In this document: piece after piece, positions 9,362-18,032 of the stretch
Numbering within the stretch: the first letter of the stretch is position 1
How the letters are laid out: each line of letters opens with the position of its first letter
Assembly (NCBI GenBank): GCA_047612485.1
Contig: JBLGAT010000006.1
Coordinates: forward strand, 1 to 64,000
DNA length: 64,000 nucleotides
Source: Sediminicola sp047612485
GTDB taxonomy: Bacteria > Bacteroidota > Bacteroidia > Flavobacteriales > Flavobacteriaceae
Direction: 5' to 3'
Made by a program: the position numbers and the translations under genes
Notes under the pieces: generated by a model
The model's database searches: none
What the model saw: the letters and a program-made list of their open reading frames with translations, nothing else
Told to the model about the DNA's origin: nothing

Positions 9362-9826
9362 TTATTCAAACATAATACTAATAAATTCGGCTACACAGGC
9401 AGGTTTGTCTGCCCCCTCAATTTCCACTGAGCAGTGCCATGTGATTTTGACACCATTTTCGGGATATTCCTCAATAGCAGCAACTTTCCCATGCAATCGC
9501 AACTTGCTATCCACCAAGACGGCATTTGGAAAACGAACCTTATTCAAGCCATAATTCACTCCCATTTTTACGGATTTAACCTGTAAAAGGTCTCCCAGCA
9601 TTTTGGACAATAGGGATACCGACATAAAGCCGTGCGCAACTGGCTTTTTAAACGGGGAATATTGGGTCGCCTTTTCCACATCCACATGTATCCACTGAAA
9701 ATCTAAGGTAGCCTTTGCAAAATCATTTATCATTTCCTGTGTAATGGTAATCCACTCGCCTATCGGCAATGCTTTTCCTTCGTATGTACTCAATTCCTTT
9801 AAATCATCTAAAACTAGTTTAGCCAT
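9362..9826 (-). CDS. MaoC-like (R)-specific enoyl-CoA hydratase
   Basis: 154 residues with a single hot-dog fold. The hydratase motif is visible as DFQWIHVDVEKA followed by PFKKPVAHGFMSVSLLSKML, which supplies the catalytic Asp/His pair (D-x-x-x-x-H). It is predicted to hydrate trans-2-enoyl-CoA to (R)-3-hydroxyacyl-CoA. It lies 13 bp after the FabG-like gene, a natural partner that would oxidise the (R)-3-hydroxy product. It is part of the same minus-strand cluster as the acyl-CoA synthetase. Confidence 0.85.
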   Translation of the reverse strand: MAKLVLDDLKELSTYEGKALPIGEWITITQEMINDFAKATLDFQWIHVDVEKATQYSPFKKPVAHGFMSVSLLSKMLGDLLQVKSVKMGVNYGLNKVRFPNAVLVDSKLRLHGKVAAIEEYPENGVKITWHCSVEIEGADKPACVAEFISIMFE

Positions 9827-9838
9827 TTTTTCTATCGT

Positions 9839-10576
9839 TTATCTTGAAATTCCACCATCAATGGTCAAGCAAATTCCAGAAACAAAACGTGCCTCATCAG
9901 ATGCTAGGTATAAATAACCATAGGCTATATCGATAGGTTGTGCAACCGTTTTTAAGGGTATACTTGCCTTGATCGCCTCAAGGTGTTCCTCCGGAATTTT
10001 GTCGACCATATCGGTCATGGTAAAACCGGGAGCTATGGCATTTGAGGTTATACCATATTTACCCAGTTCCATGGTCCAAGTCTTGGACATGGCAATGACA
10101 CCTGCTTTGGTAGCCGCATAATTCGTTTGACCAAAATTACCCCGCAATCCCACATTGGATGCCGCACTTACAATTCTTCCATATTTATTTGCCTTCATGT
10201 AAGGTGCAACTGCCTGGGTACAAATGAACACCCCTTTCAGGTTCACCTCTATAACAGCGTCAAATTCATCCTCACTCATTTTTTCCAAGGTGCGGTCCCG
10301 TGTTATTCCGGCATTATTAATTAGGATATCAATTTTACCGTATTTGGAATTCACCTGTTCAAAGAGTGCTTCTACAGCCGATTTATTGGTTACCGAAACG
10401 GTATGGAATTCTGCCTTGCCACCGGATGCACTTATACTGTTGGCTACTTCTTGGCCTTTGGGAAGCAAATCCATGATAATCACTGTAGCACCCTCCCTTG
10501 CGAACAGTTCGGAAATGGCCTTTCCGATTCCCTGTGAACCTCCTGTTACAATCGCTATTTTATCCTTTAATCTCAT
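9839..10576 (-). CDS. SDR-family 3-oxoacyl-ACP/CoA reductase (FabG-like)
   Basis: 245 residues, classical short-chain dehydrogenase. The cofactor motif GGSQGIGKAI is near residue 13, NNAG near 90, and the catalytic Ser plus YxxxK at AASN...YAATKAG. The C-terminal FVSGICLTIDGG is the usual end. It resembles FabG or acetoacetyl-CoA reductase. In this context it probably interconverts (R)-3-hydroxyacyl-CoA and 3-oxoacyl-CoA together with the adjacent MaoC hydratase. The exact substrate cannot be read from sequence. Confidence 0.85.
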   Translation of the reverse strand: MRLKDKIAIVTGGSQGIGKAISELFAREGATVIIMDLLPKGQEVANSISASGGKAEFHTVSVTNKSAVEALFEQVNSKYGKIDILINNAGITRDRTLEKMSEDEFDAVIEVNLKGVFICTQAVAPYMKANKYGRIVSAASNVGLRGNFGQTNYAATKAGVIAMSKTWTMELGKYGITSNAIAPGFTMTDMVDKIPEEHLEAIKASIPLKTVAQPIDIAYGYLYLASDEARFVSGICLTIDGGISR

Positions 10577-10742
10577 ATCTCTTAGTGTTAATTAGTTACT
10601 CGGGGTACGTTTGAAAAAATTCGATTTAAATCCTGTTCTCTACATAAACGTCGGGAACAATTCTCCTTCGAAGATCACACGAACTGACATTTCTTTATAG
10701 CCAACCAAAATGTATCACGGGTTAAATAGTTATATCATCTTT

Positions 10743-11717
10743 TCAGATTTGCACTACCATTTTCCCTTTCACCTTTCGGTTCATCATTTCTTCTAAAGCC
10801 TCTTTAGCATCTTCTAAGGGGACTATTTTATGAATATGTGGTTTTAACTTACCTTCTGCATGCCATTGCATTAGGGTCATAGTATTGGCCATATTTTCCT
10901 TGGGGTATTTCATTGCGAATCCGCCCCAAAAAACACCAACAATAGATGCTCCTTTTAGCAAGGGCAGATTTAATGGAATCTTAGGTATTGTACCAGCCGC
11001 AAACCCTACAACCAAAAATCTACCATTCCATGCGATAGCTCTTAGTGCTTGTTCGGAAAAGTCACCCCCAACAGGATCGTATATCACATCGACACCTTTT
11101 CCATCCGTTAGTTCCTTTAGGGTCGATTTCAAATCTTGGGTGGTATAATTAATTCCTTCATCGGCGCCATACTCCTTACAGAGTTCTAGTTTTTCTTGGG
11201 TGGACGCTGCCGCAATTACCTTGGCTCCCATTAATTTCCCTAGTTCAACAGCGGCCAGGCCAACCCCTCCCGAGGCACCCATAACCAACAGCGTCTCCCC
11301 TTCCAGTAACTTTGCCCTATCTTTTAATGCATGGTAGGAGGTACCATAGGCCATCATAAAAGAGGCCGCTACCGGATAGTCCATTTGGGGTGGTTTAGGA
11401 AAACAAGCGTTCCCTGGCACAATAACTTCTTCCGCCAAGCCTCCATGTGCCACAAAGCCAAAAACTTCATCACCAATTTTCAGGTGTTTCACCTCTTCCC
11501 CAATTTCTTTGACTACCCCTGCTATATCGCTTCCCGGAGTAAATGGCAGCTCCGGTTTAAATTGATACAAGCCTTGAATGATCAGTGTATCCGGGAAATT
11601 TAATCCACAAACTTTTACTTGCACTACCACTTCCTTTGGACCTGCATGTAAGGAATCTATTTCCTCTAACTCCAAATTGGAGGGCGGACCGTATGTTTTA
11701 CATCGTATTGCTTTCAT
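10743..11717 (-). CDS. NADPH:quinone oxidoreductase-family MDR protein
   Basis: 324 residues of the medium-chain dehydrogenase/reductase superfamily, quinone-reductase branch. GSDIAGVVKEIG lies in the N-terminal catalytic domain. The Rossmann motif GASGGVGLAAVELGKLMGA follows at about 148, and DVIYDPVGGDF lies later. No zinc-binding cysteine cluster is seen, in line with the QOR branch. It is separated from the FabG-like gene by about 165 bp without a gene, so it may have its own promoter. Likely reduces an enone or unsaturated acyl intermediate; substrate unknown. Confidence 0.8.
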   Translation of the reverse strand: MKAIRCKTYGPPSNLELEEIDSLHAGPKEVVVQVKVCGLNFPDTLIIQGLYQFKPELPFTPGSDIAGVVKEIGEEVKHLKIGDEVFGFVAHGGLAEEVIVPGNACFPKPPQMDYPVAASFMMAYGTSYHALKDRAKLLEGETLLVMGASGGVGLAAVELGKLMGAKVIAAASTQEKLELCKEYGADEGINYTTQDLKSTLKELTDGKGVDVIYDPVGGDFSEQALRAIAWNGRFLVVGFAAGTIPKIPLNLPLLKGASIVGVFWGGFAMKYPKENMANTMTLMQWHAEGKLKPHIHKIVPLEDAKEALEEMMNRKVKGKMVVQI

Positions 11718-11832
11718 TACTCAACCTAATTTTACAATTACTAATTTTCCTGTTCCTACGTTCTCTCCCGAAAGTTCGGTACGCTCGAAATAACAATAGA
11801 GGCTTATGCTTTGGTTTCTAATCTCTAGAAAA

Positions 11833-12837
11833 TCAATCCTCAATAACCTTCAACACCAATTTACCCAATTTGTCGCCAGAGAAAAGTCGGTTATACGTCT
11901 CTGGGAAGTTCTCTATCCCATCATAAATATCCTCACGAGTTTTCAACTTGCCTTCTGCCATCCATTTGCCCATTTGTTGACCAGCTTCCCCATATCTATC
12001 GGCCCAATCAAATACCACCATCCCTTGCATAGTAGCCCTATTCACCAATAAAGAAAGGTAATTGGATGGTCCTCTCATATTTTGCTTGTTATTATACTGG
12101 GAAATCGCACCACAAATAACCACTCTTGCGTGCATTCGCAACCTTCCTAAAGCTGCGTCCAAAATCTCCCCTCCAACATTATCAAAATAAACATCCAATC
12201 CTTTTGGACATTCTTGCTTCAACCGCTCCTTTACATCTTCATTTTTATAATCGATACATGCATCAAAACCTAAATTATCAACCACATATTTACACTTATC
12301 CGCGCCACCAGCAATGCCAATCACGTTACATCCTTTAATCTTTGCTATTTGTCCAACAATACTACCCACTGCGCCAGCTGCTCCGGAGACTACTACTATA
12401 TCCCCCTCCTTAATTTTGCCCACTTCCAAAATTCCGAAATAAGCGGTCATTCCAGGCATTCCCAAGGTGCCAATATAGGTGGGTAGCGGTGCTAACTTTG
12501 GGTCTACTTTATAATATCCTTTTCCATCCGTAGCTACGTATTGTTGAACGCCACCATGGCCTGAAATAAAATCCCCAACCCTGAACGTAGGATGATTTTT
12601 TGCTTTTATGACCTCGCCTACTGAGCCTGCGCGCATAACAGCGCCAATTTCTACCGGCGCTATATAAGATTTTCCCTCATTCATCCATCCACGCATGGCG
12701 GGGTCAAGAGAGATATAATGATTCTTTACTAAGACCTGCCCCTCCTCTAGTTCTGGAATTGGGTTTGTTTCTAAGGACCAAGTAGAAGCATCTGCCGCTC
12801 CTACTGGTCTCTTTTCAAATATGAGTTGTTTGTTCAT
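11833..12837 (-). CDS. NADP-dependent MDR oxidoreductase (alkenal/enone reductase-like)
   Basis: 334 residues. N-terminal SLDPAMRGWMNEGKSYIAPV and the Rossmann motif VSGAAGAVGSIVGQIAKIKG are characteristic of the leukotriene B4 12-hydroxydehydrogenase / alkenal reductase branch. The DVYFDNVGG motif follows. These enzymes reduce the alpha,beta double bond of enones or enals with NADPH. It lies 14 bp downstream of the enoyl-CoA isomerase gene and is probably cotranscribed. It is a second, distinct MDR in this cluster, which suggests the substrate carries an oxo or unsaturated group. Confidence 0.85.
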   Translation of the reverse strand: MNKQLIFEKRPVGAADASTWSLETNPIPELEEGQVLVKNHYISLDPAMRGWMNEGKSYIAPVEIGAVMRAGSVGEVIKAKNHPTFRVGDFISGHGGVQQYVATDGKGYYKVDPKLAPLPTYIGTLGMPGMTAYFGILEVGKIKEGDIVVVSGAAGAVGSIVGQIAKIKGCNVIGIAGGADKCKYVVDNLGFDACIDYKNEDVKERLKQECPKGLDVYFDNVGGEILDAALGRLRMHARVVICGAISQYNNKQNMRGPSNYLSLLVNRATMQGMVVFDWADRYGEAGQQMGKWMAEGKLKTREDIYDGIENFPETYNRLFSGDKLGKLVLKVIED

Positions 12838-12851
12838 CCTAATTTATTTTT

Positions 12852-13625
12852 CTATTTTTTGTTTTTATTGGTAAAACTTTCTACATACGCCTTCATCTTG
12901 GACCTAATTTCAGGTTTCCACCACAATATGGATGCTTCTTTCAATGCGTTCTCCGCATTTAAATCGAGTTTGTCCCATAGGTGCTTCCGCAATTTTTTCT
13001 TGGTATTTATCAAGATTTCCTGATTTGCTTTCAAGTAATGCTTCATCTGTTTTTCGGAACGTTCCAAAACGGTATCCAAGTGAACCAATTCATCTACCAG
13101 ACCAGCAGCCAATGCTTCCTTTCCATTCAATAATTTACCTTCCAAAATATACCGATGTGCTAACCCATCACCCATCCAGAAGGCATAAATTTCTGTGAGG
13201 TTTTGACTGATTTGAATATTTACGGCCACCTCGTTCAGGCCAATGACATAGGTGTCACCTTCCGCCATATAACGATTATCGCTAGTAACGGCCAAAACAC
13301 ATCCCCCAGCTGGAGCATGCCCCGTTATGGCTGAGATAAAAGGTTTTTTAAACTGTACCAATTGCAGATACAGCCCTCCAAAAGCGGTGAAAAATTCCTG
13401 TATTTGCTTTTCATCGTATTGATACAATTCAATCAAATCCAATCCTGCCGAAAAATAGTGAGGCTGTCCCGTTAAAATAACGCCCATAACCGCAGGGTCT
13501 TCTTCGAACTTCTTGAAAACCTCGGTTAACTCGTTCACCATCTCCAGGTTTATGGCATTTACCTTTCCCCGGATCATTTGAACAATGACATAGTTTTCCT
13601 TTTCTGTTAATTCTAATGTTTTCAT
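12852..13625 (-). CDS. Enoyl-CoA isomerase/hydratase (crotonase family, ECI1-like)
   Basis: 257 residues of the crotonase fold. The oxyanion-hole loop reads ITGHAPAGGCVLAV and is followed by YVIGLNEVAVNI. The GLNE segment with its Glu matches the delta3,delta2-enoyl-CoA isomerase (ECI1/DCI) pattern better than hydratases, which carry two catalytic Glu. Predicted role is shifting cis/trans-3-enoyl-CoA to trans-2-enoyl-CoA so that unsaturated chains can enter beta-oxidation. It lies 10 bp from the upstream SDR gene in the same operon. Confidence 0.75.
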   Translation of the reverse strand: MKTLELTEKENYVIVQMIRGKVNAINLEMVNELTEVFKKFEEDPAVMGVILTGQPHYFSAGLDLIELYQYDEKQIQEFFTAFGGLYLQLVQFKKPFISAITGHAPAGGCVLAVTSDNRYMAEGDTYVIGLNEVAVNIQISQNLTEIYAFWMGDGLAHRYILEGKLLNGKEALAAGLVDELVHLDTVLERSEKQMKHYLKANQEILINTKKKLRKHLWDKLDLNAENALKEASILWWKPEIRSKMKAYVESFTNKNKK

Positions 13626-13634
13626 ATATTGCTT

Positions 13635-14390
13635 TTATAATGAGGTTCCTCCGTCCAAGGTTATTGTTTGCCCGGTGATGAATTTGGAATTTTCAGAGGC
13701 CAACCAGCAAATAGCTTCCGCAATTTCCTCTGCCTCCCCAAACCTACCCATAGGTATAACCCGTTTTAACTTATCACCCATATCTGGACTTACCGAGAGT
13801 AATTGTTCCAACAATGGCGAATGTGTAAACCCAGGGCACACTGCGTTGATTCGGATTTTTTTTCTTCCATACTCCAAGGCGGCCGATTTTGTCATTCCTA
13901 CTACTGCAAATTTACTAGCAGAATAAGAAAGGTTATTTCCCGAAGCCTTTAATCCCGCCAAAGAAGCAACATTCACAATATTACCATATCCCTGTTTTAG
14001 CATCTGTTGTATCGCAAGTTTCATGCAATAGAATACTCCGGTTTGGTTCACCGCAATCACATTATGCCAGTCCTCAAGGAAATAATCGGCAGTCTTTGCT
14101 TGGTGTTTGCCTCCTATTCCAGCATTGTTCACCATGACATCCAGACGATCATGTTTCTCAATTACGGTTTGAAGTAATTCCTTTACCTGCTCAAACTGGG
14201 TTACATCGGTTTCTATTGCTGAGGCCATTCCTCCATCATTTCGGATTTCACTTGCCACCTTTTCTGCACTTTCCAAATTGATATCAGAGACAACGACAAT
14301 GGCCTTATGTGCGCCAAAAAGTTTTGCCGTGGCTGCCCCTATGCCACTACCAGCTCCTGTAATCACCACTACTTTGTCTTTCAAATTCAT
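13635..14390 (-). CDS. SDR-family oxidoreductase
   Basis: 251 residues, classical SDR: GAGSGIGAATAK for cofactor binding, VNNAGIGG, the catalytic YSASKFAVVG and the C-terminal ITGQTITLDGGTSL. The acidic residue after the second strand (SDINLESAEK) suggests NAD(H) preference, consistent with an oxidative catabolic role such as 3-hydroxyacyl-CoA dehydrogenase. It lies 22 bp after the DUF1330 gene. Substrate is not recognisable. Confidence 0.8.
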   Translation of the reverse strand: MNLKDKVVVITGAGSGIGAATAKLFGAHKAIVVVSDINLESAEKVASEIRNDGGMASAIETDVTQFEQVKELLQTVIEKHDRLDVMVNNAGIGGKHQAKTADYFLEDWHNVIAVNQTGVFYCMKLAIQQMLKQGYGNIVNVASLAGLKASGNNLSYSASKFAVVGMTKSAALEYGRKKIRINAVCPGFTHSPLLEQLLSVSPDMGDKLKRVIPMGRFGEAEEIAEAICWLASENSKFITGQTITLDGGTSL

Positions 14391-14412
14391 TTTTCCGTTT
14401 TTGCTTGATTTA

Positions 14413-14808
14413 CTATTTGTAATGAGGTGTGCAATGAATTAATCGTGAATCTTCCAATGCTTGCTCCCTTAATTCTGAAGGATATCCATCGGCCATTATC
14501 ATGGTCATAAAATCGGAAACGGAATTATATTTTATGATAAGTACATCATCCCATAAGGTATCTTCTGCAGGACCTATCACCATATGCTTGGGCGATCCGT
14601 AAAACACTATTTCCGCATTCACTTTTAAAAAAAAAGGAGTCGCTTGTCGCATATATTCGGTGTAGGATTCCTTTCCCGTCATTCCCGTTTCTGGCACAAG
14701 AGCTTTATATTTTACCATATTTAGCATGACCACAGAATCCTTGGATGCGCTTTTTGCAAAGTCCGATACTTGGTCTGGATTCATGTTTAAATAGTATTGC
14801 CCGTCCAT
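14413..14808 (-). CDS. DUF1330-domain protein
   Basis: 131 residues. The pattern SVVMLNMVKYKALVPETG, VNAEIVFYG and DDVLIIKYNSVSDFMTM followed by ALEDSRLIHC is that of the DUF1330 ferredoxin-like (dimeric alpha-beta barrel) fold. No catalytic role is established for the family. The start is only 2 bp from the stop of the kinase gene, so the two are tightly coupled. A small protein next to a hydroxyacyl-CoA kinase recalls the lvaA-lvaB arrangement in Pseudomonas, but I see no evidence of homology to LvaB. Confidence 0.75.
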   Translation of the reverse strand: MDGQYYLNMNPDQVSDFAKSASKDSVVMLNMVKYKALVPETGMTGKESYTEYMRQATPFFLKVNAEIVFYGSPKHMVIGPAEDTLWDDVLIIKYNSVSDFMTMIMADGYPSELREQALEDSRLIHCTPHYK

Positions 14809-14810
14809 AG

Positions 14811-15890
14811 TTAGTATAAATTATCTATTTGATTTTTTTGAATTGCCTGCCATGCGGTATTACAACATAAAGCAGAAGCCTTATTCAAATTCGCAAACTT
14901 GGGATCACTGGTATGGCCATGTTTATATCTGTAATAAATCTGCTGGGCAATTACCGCAATCTTAAAAAGTCCGTAAGCAAAATAAAAGGTAAGGTTATCT
15001 ATATTTCTACCACTTTTTAAAGCATAGTGCTGCACAATTTCAGTTCGTGAGGGATTTCCTTTCATAACCGTTGGGGAAGGAAGCCCTTGTTTCATAAATT
15101 CTGGGTCATCTGCCGTTGTCCAATAGGCAAGTGAAGTTCCCAAATCCATTAAAGGATCTCCAAGCGTACACATTTCCCAATCTAAAATAGCTGAAATCTT
15201 CTTCCAACTATCATCAGCAAAAACCACATTGTCATATTTGAAATCGTTGTGAATAAGGGCATGGCCATATTTTTTGGGTTGATTTTCACTCATCCACGTC
15301 ATTACCTTTTGTGCTGCCGGCACTTCATCGGTTGCCGCGGCCAGATACTGCTTGCCCCAATTATGTACCTGACGTTCTACGTACCCTTCTGGTCTTCCCA
15401 GTTCTGAAAGTCCTGCGGCTTTATAATCTATATCGTGAAATTCTGCAAAGGCATCGACCCAAGTATCGGAAATGATTTTAAATTCCTCGGGGGAAACTTG
15501 TTTACTAAGGGCAGATGAAGCCGTTAGAATCTCGCCATTTACCTTCTCCATAATATAAAATGGAGCTCCCATAATTTTGGGATCTTCATTAAAGACATAT
15601 ACTTTAGGACTCTTGTCATAAACAGGGTTTAACTGCTGTAGCACCCTAAATTCACGTCCCATATCATGCCCGCGTTTGGGCGCTGCAAAGGGCGGTCTTC
15701 GTAGGACGTATTCCTTGTCCTCAATTTGAAGTAGATAGGTTAGGTTGGAATAACCATTGGTGAATTGTTTCACTTTCAATTCGGTATTCACCTTGGTTAT
15801 TAGCGCTTGTTTTAGCAAAAAATCCTTAAGCTTAACCTCATTGATTTCCTCCCCTTCCCGTACCGGTTTTAAGTTTTTTTCGTTAGACAT
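14811..15890 (-). CDS. Phosphotransferase-family protein, ACAD10/11 kinase-like (4-hydroxyacyl-CoA kinase candidate)
   Basis: 359 residues with the aminoglycoside-phosphotransferase fold. The catalytic loop HNDFKYDN places H214, N215 and D216 (usual HxDxxxxN core), and the metal site is ILDWEMCTLGDP with D237. LDWEMCTLGDPLMDLG is the signature of the kinase domain of ACAD10/ACAD11 and of bacterial LvaA-type enzymes rather than antibiotic kinases. Known relatives phosphorylate the 4-hydroxyl of 4-hydroxyacyl-CoA. It overlaps the preceding acyl-CoA dehydrogenase by 8 bp, so the two halves of the eukaryotic ACAD11 fusion are adjacent separate genes here. Confidence 0.85.
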   Translation of the reverse strand: MSNEKNLKPVREGEEINEVKLKDFLLKQALITKVNTELKVKQFTNGYSNLTYLLQIEDKEYVLRRPPFAAPKRGHDMGREFRVLQQLNPVYDKSPKVYVFNEDPKIMGAPFYIMEKVNGEILTASSALSKQVSPEEFKIISDTWVDAFAEFHDIDYKAAGLSELGRPEGYVERQVHNWGKQYLAAATDEVPAAQKVMTWMSENQPKKYGHALIHNDFKYDNVVFADDSWKKISAILDWEMCTLGDPLMDLGTSLAYWTTADDPEFMKQGLPSPTVMKGNPSRTEIVQHYALKSGRNIDNLTFYFAYGLFKIAVIAQQIYYRYKHGHTSDPKFANLNKASALCCNTAWQAIQKNQIDNLY

Positions 15891-17109
15891 TCTGTTTTTT
15901 TACATACTTGTATATCGTACTTTTTCCCAATTGACTCATATGAACTTCATCCGGACCATCGGCCAAACGTAGCGTCCGTGCCGCGGCAAAGAAATGGGCC
16001 AAGGGGGTATCACTGCCAACTCCCTTTCCGCCTAAAATCTGAATAGCTCTGTCAATAACCTTCAAGGCCATTTGGGGCGTGACTATTTTTATCATGGCAA
16101 TTAAATCCTTAGCCTCTTTATTTCCTACTTTATCCATTTTATCAGCTGCGGACAACACCAACAAACGGGTCTGTTCAATCTCACAGGCAGAAAGGGCTAT
16201 ATCTTGTCGTACACTACTAAAAGTATCCAAGGTTCTACCAAAAGGTTTTCTTTGCACTGTGCGTTCCGACATAATTTCCAAAGAACGTTGCGCCATACCA
16301 ATCAACCGCATACAGTGATGAATACGGCCCGGACCTAAACGGCCCTGCGCTATTTCAAAACCTCTACCCTCACCTAATAGTAAATTGGATTTGGGTACGC
16401 GAACATTGTCCAAAATTATTTCAGCGTGGCCTTCCGGCGAATCGGTATACCCAAAAACACTCAGCGCTCTTTCAATCTTTAGACCTGGGGTATCCATGGG
16501 TACCAAAATCATACTCTGTTGTACATGACGCGGTGCATCAAAATTAGTCTTTCCCATCACAATGGCTATTTTGCAATTGGGGTCCATCGCACCGGAAGAC
16601 CACCATTTTCTACCATTAATAATATAGTCATTCCCGTCCGAAATAATGGCGGTTTCAATGTTGGTGGCATCGGAAGAAGCAACCTCGGGCTCCGTCATTA
16701 AAAAAGCCGAACGTATTTCTCCGTTCAATAAAGGCCCCAACCATTTTTCTTGTTGTTCTAGAGTGCCATATTTGGCGAGTACCTCCATGTTTCCCGTATC
16801 GGGAGCGCTACAATTAAAGATTTCAGACGACCAGATTATGCGCCCCATGATTTCCGCCAAAGGAGCATATTCCAAATTCGAAAGCCCTGGACTAAGTTCT
16901 CCATACGAGGCAGGAAGAAAAACATTCCAAAGTCCAGCATCTTTGGCCTTTTGTTTTAAGGCTTCCATGCCAGGCCAACGTTTCCAACTATTTTCCGGAT
17001 TTTGATGGAACAACTCCACCTCCTTTTCAATAGGGTGAACATAGGTTTCCATAAAATCCCTCAATTTTTCTTGAAGTGCTATCGATTTACCGCTGTAGTC
17101 AAAATTCAT
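15883..17109 (-). CDS. Acyl-CoA dehydrogenase, ACAD10/11 type
   Basis: 408 residues. FAD-binding LMTEPEVASSDATN and the segment INGRKWWSSGAMDPNCKIAI are typical of the ACAD10/11 branch, as is GPGRIHHCMR. Where ordinary acyl-CoA dehydrogenases carry the catalytic Glu in YEGT, this protein reads ADGPDEVH (383-390), also the branch signature. Relatives act on 4-phospho-acyl-CoA, eliminating phosphate to an enoyl-CoA. The 8-bp overlap with the kinase gene supports a two-step process. It lies 11 bp from the upstream SDR. Assignment of the reaction is inference from family and context. Confidence 0.85.
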   Translation of the reverse strand: MNFDYSGKSIALQEKLRDFMETYVHPIEKEVELFHQNPENSWKRWPGMEALKQKAKDAGLWNVFLPASYGELSPGLSNLEYAPLAEIMGRIIWSSEIFNCSAPDTGNMEVLAKYGTLEQQEKWLGPLLNGEIRSAFLMTEPEVASSDATNIETAIISDGNDYIINGRKWWSSGAMDPNCKIAIVMGKTNFDAPRHVQQSMILVPMDTPGLKIERALSVFGYTDSPEGHAEIILDNVRVPKSNLLLGEGRGFEIAQGRLGPGRIHHCMRLIGMAQRSLEIMSERTVQRKPFGRTLDTFSSVRQDIALSACEIEQTRLLVLSAADKMDKVGNKEAKDLIAMIKIVTPQMALKVIDRAIQILGGKGVGSDTPLAHFFAAARTLRLADGPDEVHMSQLGKSTIYKYVKKQNV

Positions 17110-17120
17110 AGTTCATTTTA

Positions 17121-17894
17121 TTAACCCGAAATTAAATAACCTCCATCCGCAGCATACACTCCGCCTGTCATGTAAGAGCCAGCATCGGACGCCAACAACA
17201 TTACTATTCCGGCCATTTCATCAGGTTCTGCCACCCTTTTCAAAGGAATGATACTGGTATATTGTGCAGCCAGTTTTTCATCGGACCACAGACTTTCACT
17301 AAATTTTGTTTTGATCAATCCTGGACAAACCACGTTGGAACGGATTCCGTATCGGCCCCACTCCTTTGCTTGGTTCTTTGTGAGCATGATCACAGCAGAT
17401 TTCGTCATACTATAGAGTCCCAATCGAAATCCGGGATGTATGCCCTCTACCGATGCAATATTGATTATACTACCACCTCCATTTGCTTTCATATACGGCT
17501 GTGCCAAATTGGAAAGTATCCAAGGTGCCTTAACGTTTACGTTCATGATTTTATCGAACACTTCTTCCCCTGCCGATTCCAATGGTCCGTAAAACGGATT
17601 TATGGCCGCGTTGTTGACCAGGATGTCTATTCTTCCATAGGCCTCCATCGTTTTGGCTATCAGTTGCTCCCTTTGGGTGGCGTCCCCAATATGACATTCG
17701 ATTCCTATGGCTTCTAACCCAGCTTCATTAAACTCCTTCGCCACGGCATCAACAGCCTCTTGTTTTCTACTACTAATTACCACTTTGGCCCCGTTTTCAG
17801 CAAGACCCTTGGCTATGGAAAGTCCTATCCCCTTGCTTGATCCCGTAACGATGGCCACTTTCCCCGTTAGGTTAAATTTTGATTTTATACTCAT
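17121..17894 (-). CDS. SDR-family oxidoreductase
   Basis: 257 residues from ATG 17894, chosen because the protein then starts MSIKSKFNLTGKVAIVTG; the 25 residues encoded further upstream look like non-coding sequence (many Lys/Gln/Asn) and are not SDR-like. Motifs are GSSKGIGLSIAK, VNNAAINPFYG, YSMTKSAVIMLTK and the C-terminal MTGGVYAADGG. It resembles DHRS4-type or 3-hydroxyacyl-CoA dehydrogenases. It is the third SDR in the cluster and precedes the ACAD10/11-like pair by 11 bp, so it may act on the 3-hydroxyacyl-CoA they produce. Confidence 0.85.
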   Translation of the reverse strand: MSIKSKFNLTGKVAIVTGSSKGIGLSIAKGLAENGAKVVISSRKQEAVDAVAKEFNEAGLEAIGIECHIGDATQREQLIAKTMEAYGRIDILVNNAAINPFYGPLESAGEEVFDKIMNVNVKAPWILSNLAQPYMKANGGGSIINIASVEGIHPGFRLGLYSMTKSAVIMLTKNQAKEWGRYGIRSNVVCPGLIKTKFSESLWSDEKLAAQYTSIIPLKRVAEPDEMAGIVMLLASDAGSYMTGGVYAADGGYLISG

Positions 17895-18032
17895 TTTAGT
17901 TGATTGTTGTTTGTTGTTGGCTTTTGGCTTTTGGCTCTTAAATCTATCCTTACCTATTACACTTATCATATCTTTCGTGTTCCGAAGTTCTCGACTCCGC
18001 TCGAAATGACAGTTTGTGTTCTTGGCTCTAAT

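Noticed and set aside
14811..15890. Aminoglycoside resistance kinase
   Set aside because: Motifs and the overlap with an acyl-CoA dehydrogenase match the ACAD10/11 kinase group instead of antibiotic phosphotransferases.
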